Of a DNA stretch of 64,000 nucleotides, positions 46,528-53,250 are shown one piece after another. The number at the start of each line of letters is the position of its first letter. The first letter of the stretch is position 1. The stretch covers positions 231,846 to 295,845 of the forward strand of contig NZ_CP017074.1 of assembly GCF_001717465.1 (NCBI RefSeq), read 5' to 3'. The notes beneath the pieces were generated by a model, which worked only from the letters and a program-made list of their open reading frames with translations, ran no database searches and had not been told where the DNA came from. The DNA is from Luteimonas sp. JM171 (GTDB lineage: Bacteria; Pseudomonadota; Gammaproteobacteria; Xanthomonadales; Xanthomonadaceae). Position numbers and translations under genes: made by a program.

Positions 46528-47472
46528 ATGCCGCTTGATGTCGTTGTCGTGATGGATCCGATCGGGTCGATCAACGTTGCAAAGGACTCGACCTTTGCCA
46601 TGCTGCTGGCTGCCCAGCGCCGCGGCCACCGGCTGCATTACGGCCTGCCCGGCGGCCTCTCGGTGACGGACGGCGTCGCGCATGGACGCATGGCGTCGCT
46701 TTCCGTGCGCGACGACCCCGCCAACTGGTACGAACTGGGACCGCAGTCACGCCGGGCCTTCGGCGCCGGCGACGTCATCCTGATGCGGCGCGACCCGCCG
46801 GTGGATGCGGAGTACATCTACGACACGTTGATCCTCGGACTGGCCCAGGCCGCCGGCGCGCGGGTGGTGAACGACCCGCAGGGGCTGCGCGACCTCAACG
46901 AAAAGCTCGCCGCGCTCGAGTTTCCGCAGTGCTGCCCGCCGACCCTGGTCTCGCGCAACGCCGCCGAGCTGAAGGAATTCGTGGCCGGGCAGGGCGAAGC
47001 CGTGCTCAAGCCGCTGGACGGGATGGGAGGCCGCTCGATCTTCCGCACGCGCCCCGGCGATCCCAACCTGGCGGTGATCCTGGAAACGCTGACCGCCAAC
47101 GGCCGGCGCTCGGCGATGGCCCAGCGCTATCTGCCCGAGATCGTCGACGGCGACAAGCGCATCCTGCTGATCCAGGGCGAGCCCGTGCCCTACTGCCTGG
47201 CCCGGATCCCGCAGGGCGACGACTTCCGCGGGAACCTTGCAGTAGGTGGGCGTGGGGAGGGGCGGCCCCTGACGGAACGCGACCGCTGGATCGCCGCGCA
47301 GGTGGGGCCGGAGATGAAGCGCCGCGGCATGGTGTTCGTGGGCCTGGACGTGATCGGCGACTGGCTGACCGAGGTCAACGTCACCAGCCCCACCTGCATC
47401 CGGGAGCTGGATGCGCAGTTCGGGCTGGACATCGCCGGCGACCTGTTCGCCGCGATCGAGGCCGGCACCTGA
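46528..47472 (+). CDS. gshB: Glutathione synthetase
   Basis: 314 residues (E. coli 316). ATP-grasp ligase joining gamma-glutamylcysteine and glycine. VVVVMDPIGSINVAKDSTFAM (about 5-25) is the family N-terminal block, GEAVLKPLDGMGGRSIFR (about 153-170) the ATP-binding loop, and GLDVIGDWLTEVNVTSPT (about 272-289) the metal/glutathione site. Divergent from pilG with a 191-base gap that includes the pil promoter; no clear promoter for gshB itself. tonB follows after 13 bases. Confidence 0.97.
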   Translation: MPLDVVVVMDPIGSINVAKDSTFAMLLAAQRRGHRLHYGLPGGLSVTDGVAHGRMASLSVRDDPANWYELGPQSRRAFGAGDVILMRRDPPVDAEYIYDTLILGLAQAAGARVVNDPQGLRDLNEKLAALEFPQCCPPTLVSRNAAELKEFVAGQGEAVLKPLDGMGGRSIFRTRPGDPNLAVILETLTANGRRSAMAQRYLPEIVDGDKRILLIQGEPVPYCLARIPQGDDFRGNLAVGGRGEGRPLTERDRWIAAQVGPEMKRRGMVFVGLDVIGDWLTEVNVTSPTCIRELDAQFGLDIAGDLFAAIEAGT

Positions 47473-47485
47473 GGCACGCGCCTGG

Positions 47486-48364
47486 ATGACGCTCGCGATC
47501 GCTCCGCCCCCACCCCAGGTTGGCCACCAGCAACGGCTGGGCGCCACGATGGTGCTGTCGCTGCTGCTGCACGGCCTGCTCGTGCTTGGCCTGGGCTTCA
47601 CCCTGGACGCGGCTGCGCCGGTGACGCCCACGCTGGATGTGATCCTCACCGAAACCACCAGCCCGCTCGCCCAGTCCCAGGCCGACTTCCTCGCCCAGGC
47701 CAGCAACCAGGGTGGCGGCGAACATGAGCAGAGCCGGCGGCCGCGTGAATCCCAGCTTGGCCTGGCGCCGCGCGACGAGCCCGGCGTGGCCCCCGAGCCG
47801 ATGCGCGCGCAGTCGCCTGACGCGCAGCCGCCACCGCAGGCGCGGGTGGTGAGCAGCCATCGCGGCGAACACGCCGTCGCAGCGCCCGACCCGACGCCGC
47901 AGAGCGATCCCGACCTGCTGCCGCAGGGGCCGGACCGGGTCGAGCGGGACATGGAAATGGCCCGTTTGGCCGCCGAGATCCATCTACGCTCGGAGCAGTA
48001 CGCCAAGCGGCCCAAGCGCAAGTTCGTCTCCGCCAGCACCCAGGAATACGCCTACGCCGCGTACCTGCGGCAGTGGGTGGACCGGGTGGAGCGGATCGGC
48101 AACCTCAACTATCCGGACGAGGCCCGCCGCCGCCAGCTGGCCGGCGAGCTGGTGATCAGCGTGGCCATCCGCCGCGACGGCTCGGTGGAGAACGCGCAGG
48201 TGATCCGTTCCAGCGGCACACGGCTCCTCGACGACGCCGCGCTGCGGATCGCCAAGCTGGCCGAGCCCTATCCCCCGCTGCCGCGCACCGAAGAGGAAAT
48301 CGACGTCCTCCACGTCACCCGCACCTGGCAGTTCCTGCCCGCCGGCACGATGGTCGACGGCTGA
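47486..48364 (+). CDS. tonB: TonB-like energy transducer
   Basis: 292 residues from ATG 47486. One N-terminal membrane anchor (about 22-40, MVLSLLLHGLLVLGLGF with the SxxxH motif that contacts ExbD), a Pro/Gln/Arg-rich periplasmic spacer (about 60-160), and a TonB C-terminal domain (about 205-290) with NYPDEARRRQLAGELVISV and the DGSVENAQVIRSSGTRLLDDAAL region. Transduces proton-motive force to outer-membrane receptors. No exbB/exbD adjacent; Xanthomonads have several TonB paralogues, so this may be a secondary copy. The position after gshB is conserved in Xanthomonas. Confidence 0.88.
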   Translation: MTLAIAPPPPQVGHQQRLGATMVLSLLLHGLLVLGLGFTLDAAAPVTPTLDVILTETTSPLAQSQADFLAQASNQGGGEHEQSRRPRESQLGLAPRDEPGVAPEPMRAQSPDAQPPPQARVVSSHRGEHAVAAPDPTPQSDPDLLPQGPDRVERDMEMARLAAEIHLRSEQYAKRPKRKFVSASTQEYAYAAYLRQWVDRVERIGNLNYPDEARRRQLAGELVISVAIRRDGSVENAQVIRSSGTRLLDDAALRIAKLAEPYPPLPRTEEEIDVLHVTRTWQFLPAGTMVDG

Positions 48365-48382
48365 TCCGCCGCGCGGGAGCGT

Positions 48383-49081
48383 TCAGCGCGAGGCGCGCAA
48401 GGCCTGCTGCTGCTCCAGCGTCAGGGCCACGTTGTCGCGCAGGTAGGCCGGCTCCACCCGTTCGGGCGCGACCCGCTCGCCGCGTTCCCACGCCCGCGCG
48501 GCCAGGCGCGCGACGTCGCCCGCGCGCGGCAGCGCGCCAGCATCGATCGTGGATTTCGCGTCCGCCAGGCGCGCCCGCAGCGCCCCCTCCAATGCCGCGA
48601 AACCGGTGCCAACGCCCTGCCATGTGCCCTCGGCCGGCGGAAGCCCGACCGCGTCGGGCGCCGAGACGGTTTCCGGCCCCAGCGGCTCCACGCCTTCGCC
48701 CGAACGCAAAAAGGCCCCCGCATAGACTTCGCCCATGCGCGCGTCGATCGCCGCCAGCACGGGGCCATGCTGCGGCGCGGCCATGGCCAGCGCCGCAAGC
48801 GTGGACACCGGCAGCATGGGAAGGTCCAGCGCCAGCGCAATGCCCTGGGCCGTCGCGATCCCCAGCCGCACCCCGGTGAACGCGCCCGGCCCACGCCCCA
48901 CGGCCACTGCATCAAGCATCGTCCGCGACAACCCCGCCTCGGCCAGCAGCCCTTCAGCCCAGGGCAGCACCAGTTCCGCGTGCCGGCGCGGCGCCACCTC
49001 ATGGCGTTCGAGCACTTCACCGTCGCGCCAGATCGCGACCGAGCAGGCCTCGGTCGAGGTTTCAAATGCGAGCAGGTTCAC
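48383..49081 (-). CDS. tsaB: tRNA threonylcarbamoyladenosine biosynthesis protein TsaB
   Basis: 232 residues from GTG 49081, overlapping the stop of the upstream lipoprotein gene (GTGA). ASKHA-fold, inactive Kae1 paralogue that partners TsaD and TsaE to make t6A37 in tRNAs. LLAFETSTEACSVAIW (about 3-18), VGRGPGAFTGVRLGIATAQG (about 66-85) and AIDARMGEVYAG (about 116-127) are the conserved blocks. Essential in most bacteria. The last gene of the mrcB-to-tsaB minus-strand run, convergent with tonB. Confidence 0.95.
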   Translation of the reverse strand: MNLLAFETSTEACSVAIWRDGEVLERHEVAPRRHAELVLPWAEGLLAEAGLSRTMLDAVAVGRGPGAFTGVRLGIATAQGIALALDLPMLPVSTLAALAMAAPQHGPVLAAIDARMGEVYAGAFLRSGEGVEPLGPETVSAPDAVGLPPAEGTWQGVGTGFAALEGALRARLADAKSTIDAGALPRAGDVARLAARAWERGERVAPERVEPAYLRDNVALTLEQQQALRASR

Positions 49082-49614
49082 AGGCCGTCGCGGATCTCGC
49101 CGAACTGGACGTCGCCCGAGGCGCTCTGGAAGCACGGCGTGTTGAAGAAACCGACAACGTAGCTGTCCGGCCCCTTCTCGAAACCGGAGTCAAGCGCATA
49201 CGCGTCACCGGTGCCGGGTTCGGTCGCGGCGAGGTTCACGCCGCCATTGGCAAGTTCGCGGTGCCGGGTCACTTCCCAGCCGGCCTGCTTCCAGCGCGAA
49301 TGCACCTCGTTGAGCACCCGGCCGGCGTCATTGCCGCGCGCCACCGCCTGCAGCCCGATCCAGATGTAGTAGATGTCGTCGCGCTGCTCGCCCTCGGGGC
49401 CGTCGCAGCGGTTCACCCGCACCGAGAATTTCTCGCGGTTGACCGGCAGCGTCTCCAGGAATGCTTCCACCCTGGGCAGGAACTCGCGCGCCGCCTGCAG
49501 GCTGTCCTTGGTTTCCATGGCGTGCATCTGTACTCCATCGCCGGAAGCGTGACAACCCGCGCCGGCCAGCAGCGCGGCCAGGGCGGACGCCAGGGTTTTG
49601 CCAGGTGTTGCCAC
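49078..49614 (-). CDS. Lipoprotein of unknown function, candidate immunity protein
   Basis: 178 residues. Signal peptide with lipobox LAGAGC (Cys at about 21). The mature part is a single compact domain, with DDIYYIWIGLQAV (about 79-91), RWKQAGWEVTRHREL (about 106-120) and GFFNTPC (about 154-160). This layout, a strand pair, a helix with W-x-x-x-G-W and a late TPC/SPC cysteine, recalls small lipoproteins that accompany alpha/beta hydrolases in actinobacteria (recalled from general family knowledge). It begins 15 bases after the DUF1023 hydrolase stop and overlaps the tsaB start. Protection of the envelope from the hydrolase is an inference. Confidence 0.7.
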   Translation of the reverse strand: MATPGKTLASALAALLAGAGCHASGDGVQMHAMETKDSLQAAREFLPRVEAFLETLPVNREKFSVRVNRCDGPEGEQRDDIYYIWIGLQAVARGNDAGRVLNEVHSRWKQAGWEVTRHRELANGGVNLAATEPGTGDAYALDSGFEKGPDSYVVGFFNTPCFQSASGDVQFGEIRDGL

Positions 49615-49629
49615 GGGGGATTCCAGCGG

Positions 49630-50661
49630 TCAGCGGTGCTCGCGATCGGAGACCATGCCGTAGTTGCCGGTAATGATATAGGCCTGGTTGCGGATCGACT
49701 CGCCGCCGGCCTCCCAGTAGCCGGAGTGCCCCGAGGCATCGCCCGTGTCGATGCGGGTCCCGCCGCCGAAGCCCTCGTTCACCGGCAGCGTGCCGTGGAT
49801 GAAGCCGGGGGTGAACCGGATCGAATCGTCGTCGGCCATGCCGGCCCAGAAGTGATCGCCGTCAATGTGCAGGCCGTCGATGCTGTTGGTCCCGACGCCC
49901 GGGCTCCCCATCACCACGATGTCGTCCACCGCCAGGCCGGGACCGTCCGCCGCGTCGGCATGGCCGATCACCGTGGAGCCGTACGAATGCCCGATCACGG
50001 TCACGCGCACATCCGGGTTGGTGCTCGACTCGCGCAGCCCCTGGGTGAACTCGCGCAGCGGCCCGGCGCCGTCGCTGGCATAGCCGGCGCCGCTCGCGGC
50101 CAGCAGGTTGTTGGGGGCGTCATAGCCGAGCCAGTACACCGTGGCGGTCTGGCCCGAGCCGGGGACCATTTCCGCCGCCGCGCGCAGGTCGTCGGCGCGG
50201 TCCAGGCCGCCGTTGGCGCTTGCGAGGTCCGAGCCGGTCCCGGGCACGTAGATGCCGATATTGTCCGCCGTGTCCGGATTGCCGATGCTGGCCACCACGC
50301 GCGCATCGCTGCCGCGCTCGGGGGGCTGGTAATCCAGCAGGTAGATGTTCTCCAGCCCGGGGTCGTTCCACGCGCCCTCGATCCGGTCCAGCAGGGCCTG
50401 CGCACTCTGGCGGTCATGGCCGCTCGCCGCGTCCTCGCGGAGCACCTGCAGGTTGGCCTCGTGGCGCACCTCGGCCGGCAGGCCATCCATTGCACCCAGG
50501 CTGGCCGGCTGGAACTGGAGGTAGGCCTGCTGTTCCGCCATCGGCAGCGCGTTCCACCACTCGGCGCTCTGGCGGGTGCCCATGTCCTGCGGCGGCGGCG
50601 CGGGGCAGTACGGAGGCAGCTGGGTGGCGGCAAATCGGTCGACCAGGGCGGGGCTGTTCAC
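49630..50661 (-). CDS. DUF1023-type alpha/beta hydrolase, no signal peptide
   Basis: 343 residues from GTG 50661. This start has a GGGAG ribosome binding site 8 bases upstream, while the longer frame (ATG 50787) would overlap dinG. The N-terminal region AEWWNALPMAEQQAY (about 32-46) with AMDGLPAEVRHEAN (about 54-67) is the motif preceding the catalytic domain in actinobacterial DUF1023 proteins. The fold contains the nucleophile elbow VIGHSYGS (Ser at about 227) and a late His (GDHFWAG or GHSGYW) for the triad, plus an Asp-rich loop. Substrate unknown; related proteins are thought to be lipases or toxins. No signal peptide, so an export route is unclear. Placed between dinG and a lipoprotein. 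Confidence 0.8.
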   Translation of the reverse strand: MNSPALVDRFAATQLPPYCPAPPPQDMGTRQSAEWWNALPMAEQQAYLQFQPASLGAMDGLPAEVRHEANLQVLREDAASGHDRQSAQALLDRIEGAWNDPGLENIYLLDYQPPERGSDARVVASIGNPDTADNIGIYVPGTGSDLASANGGLDRADDLRAAAEMVPGSGQTATVYWLGYDAPNNLLAASGAGYASDGAGPLREFTQGLRESSTNPDVRVTVIGHSYGSTVIGHADAADGPGLAVDDIVVMGSPGVGTNSIDGLHIDGDHFWAGMADDDSIRFTPGFIHGTLPVNEGFGGGTRIDTGDASGHSGYWEAGGESIRNQAYIITGNYGMVSDREHR

Positions 50662-50698
50662 GCAGTTCTCCCGGAACACGGCTGGCTGTTCCCCGAAC

Positions 50699-52711
50699 CT
50701 ACCCGCCGCCCCGGGCCGCCGCATCTGGGGAAAACCCTTGGGGTTGCCCCCGCCCGTCCGCGCCTTCGGCAAAGAATGCCTGGACACGGGTGACGTCCCG
50801 GGTCACTGCGAACGGCGGCAGCGAATCCAGGAACACGCGGCCGTAACCCTTGCTGGACAGCCGCGGGTCGCACAGCACCAGCACGCCGCGGTCGCGCTCG
50901 CTCCGGATCAGCCGCCCCACGCCCTGCTTGAGCGCGATCACCGCCTGCGGCAGCTGCTCGTCGAAGAACGGGTTGCCGCCGGCGCGGCGGATTGCGTCCA
51001 GGCGCGCTTCGAACACCGGATCGTCCGGCGCGGCAAACGGCAGCTTGTCCAGCACCACCACGCTCAGCGCGTCGCCGGGCACGTCGACGCCCTCGCGGAA
51101 ACTGGCGGACCCCAGCAGTACGCCATTGCCGGACTCGCGGAACCGCTGCAGCAGCACGTGGCGCGGCGCCTCGCCCTGCACGAACAGCGGCCACGGCCCG
51201 TCGCGAAGCAGGGCCGCGGTCTCGCGCAGGGCGCGGTGGGAGGCAAACAGCAGGAAGGCGCGGCCGCTGGAGGCATGCAGCACCGGCAACACGGCATCCA
51301 GCACCGCGGCGCTGAAATCGCGCGCCGCCGGAGCCGGCAATCCCGGCGGCAGGTAGCACAGCGCCTGCTCCGGCCAGTTGAAGGGGCCGGGCGCCATCAA
51401 GGTGCGCGGCTCCTCCAGCCCAAGCCGCGAAGCGATGTGGTCGAACCGCCCGTCCACCGCAAGCGTGGCCGAGGTAAACACCCAGGCCGCCCGGGACGCT
51501 TCGCGGTGCGCGCGCAGCGGCCCGGCCACGTCCAGGGGCGTGCGCTGCAGGCGGAACCCGCGGGCCGAAAGTTCGTACCAGCGCACGTCGTCGTCGGCCT
51601 CGCCGTCGCCGGCGCGCCAGCGTTCCAGCCGGCCGGCGAACTCCACTGCCCGCGCGTGGCAGGCATCCAGGCCGGGCGCACCCTCACGCAGCGGTTCCAG
51701 CGCGCGGGCGAGCGCCTGCAGGCGCGCGTCCACATCGTCGAGCGCCTCCTGCACTGCGTCCTCGTCGCGCAGGCGCAGCAGCGTGCCGCGCAGGGGCAGC
51801 GGGTCCATGCGCGCGCGCAATGCACGGACCGACTGCTCCAGCGCCTGGGATGGCTCCTGGAGGATGGCCAAAGCGCCGGCGACCTCACCGCTTTCGGAAA
51901 TCGCATCGCGCGCCAGCTCCACCAGCGGACGGGCACTGAGCGCCTCGCCGAAGAACTGCGCCGCCAGTTCCGGCAGCTGGTGCGCCTCGTCGACCACGAA
52001 TGCCTGGGCACCGGGCAGGATCTCGCCAAACCCCTCCTGCTTGAGCGCAAGGTCCGCCAGCAGCAGATGGTGGTTGACCACCACCAGGTCGGCCGACTGC
52101 GCGCGCTGCCGGGCCTGGACCACGAAGCACTCGTTCCAGAACGGGCATTCGCTGCCCAGGCAGTTGTCGACGGTGGAGGTCACCATCGGGATCAGCGGCG
52201 AGCCCTCGGGCAGCGCTTCGAGCTCGGCCAGGTCGCCCATGCGGGTGCGCCCGGCCCACGCCACCACCCGCTGGAACAGCGCCACCTGGTCGAGGCTGCT
52301 GAAGCGCGGCTCGCCCTTGGCACGCTCCAGCCGGTGCAGGCACAGGTAGTTGGCCCGCCCCTTCAGCAGCGCCGTGCGCAGGCCGACCCCCAGTGCGTTG
52401 CGGACGGCCGGCAGGTCGCGGTGGAACAGCTGGTCCTGCAATGCCTTGGTGCCGGTGGAGACGATGGTCTTCATGCCCGACAGCAGGGCCGGCACCAGGT
52501 AGGCGAAGGTCTTGCCGGTGCCGGTGCCGGCCTCGGCCAGCAGGCTCTCGCACTGCTCCAATGCCGCGGCGATGGCTGCCGACAGCTCCTGCTGGGCAGG
52601 CCGGGCGACGAAGCCCGGCAGCGCGTCGGCCAGCGGACCGTCCGCGCCCAGCGCCTCCTCCACGCGGTGGGCCAGCGGCGGTGCCCCGGCGTCGATTCCC
52701 ACCGCGCTCAT
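50699..52711 (-). CDS. ATP-dependent DNA helicase of the DinG/YoaA family
   Basis: 670 residues from ATG 52711 (E. coli YoaA 636). XPD-like superfamily 2 helicase with an iron-sulfur cluster. Walker A is AEAGTGTGKT (about 60-69) and the DEAH box VDEAHQLPEL is at about 235-244. Four cysteines sit between the helicase motifs (YLCLHR, DNCLGSECPFWNEC), matching the FeS domain. GSASFREGVDVPGD and the Q-x-x-G-R-L-I-R motif near the C-terminus (GVGRLIR) complete the second motor domain. It unwinds DNA during repair and processes R-loops or stalled forks. It lies 11 bases after the TPR lipoprotein gene. YoaA is the closer guess than DinG. Confidence 0.92.
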   Translation of the reverse strand: MSAVGIDAGAPPLAHRVEEALGADGPLADALPGFVARPAQQELSAAIAAALEQCESLLAEAGTGTGKTFAYLVPALLSGMKTIVSTGTKALQDQLFHRDLPAVRNALGVGLRTALLKGRANYLCLHRLERAKGEPRFSSLDQVALFQRVVAWAGRTRMGDLAELEALPEGSPLIPMVTSTVDNCLGSECPFWNECFVVQARQRAQSADLVVVNHHLLLADLALKQEGFGEILPGAQAFVVDEAHQLPELAAQFFGEALSARPLVELARDAISESGEVAGALAILQEPSQALEQSVRALRARMDPLPLRGTLLRLRDEDAVQEALDDVDARLQALARALEPLREGAPGLDACHARAVEFAGRLERWRAGDGEADDDVRWYELSARGFRLQRTPLDVAGPLRAHREASRAAWVFTSATLAVDGRFDHIASRLGLEEPRTLMAPGPFNWPEQALCYLPPGLPAPAARDFSAAVLDAVLPVLHASSGRAFLLFASHRALRETAALLRDGPWPLFVQGEAPRHVLLQRFRESGNGVLLGSASFREGVDVPGDALSVVVLDKLPFAAPDDPVFEARLDAIRRAGGNPFFDEQLPQAVIALKQGVGRLIRSERDRGVLVLCDPRLSSKGYGRVFLDSLPPFAVTRDVTRVQAFFAEGADGRGQPQGFSPDAAARGGG

Positions 52712-52722
52712 GCGTGCACCGT

Positions 52723-53250
52723 TCAGTAACGCGCCGGGCCGGCAACCCGGCATGCGGCAATGCCATCGCGGGCGGCGGCCGCACCGGCGGCGTCACCATC
52801 GGCCAGGCGCAGCTGCTCAAGCGTCGCCTGGTGGCGCTGGCACAGCGGCCCGACCTGCGCGCCGAGCGTCCACGCCCGCTCGGCCAGGCCTGCGGCCCGC
52901 TTGAAGTCCCCCTGGAGAACGGCAACCTCGGCCCGTTCCTGGAGCACGGCCGGGTCGTCGGGCACGATTTCAAGCGCCTCATCGAGCCGCTGCGCTGCCG
53001 CGGCGATGTCGCCGGAAGCCTCCAGCCGCCCGGCATCCGCGCGCAGGTCCTCGACCCGGGGATCGCGCAGCGGCTGCACGACGAGGCCTTCGCCGTCGGC
53101 CGATGCCCAGGCGCGGATCGCCGCGACCATCCCGGCCCGGGCCGCGGCGGACGTCGCGCCCTGCCCCCCGCCCGGGATGGCGGCGCAGCCTGCGACCAGC
53201 AGCGTCGTCAGGGCCAGGATGGCAAGGATGGGCGCCACGAAGCGTTTCAT
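52723..53250 (-). CDS. TPR-containing lipoprotein
   Basis: 175 residues. Signal peptide with lipobox LVAGC (Cys at about 22). Two to three TPR-like helical pairs are visible from about 75 on (ASGDIAAAAQRLDEALEIVPDDPAV and LQGDFKRAAGLAERAWTLG, given as regions). Such lipoproteins often assist peptidoglycan synthases. The ATG overlaps the stop of mrcB (ATGA), so translation is coupled to PBP1b, and a role analogous to PBP1b cofactors (LpoB, LpoP) is an attractive inference: LpoP in pseudomonads is a TPR lipoprotein encoded right beside mrcB. Confidence 0.78.
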   Translation of the reverse strand: MKRFVAPILAILALTTLLVAGCAAIPGGGQGATSAAARAGMVAAIRAWASADGEGLVVQPLRDPRVEDLRADAGRLEASGDIAAAAQRLDEALEIVPDDPAVLQERAEVAVLQGDFKRAAGLAERAWTLGAQVGPLCQRHQATLEQLRLADGDAAGAAAARDGIAACRVAGPARY

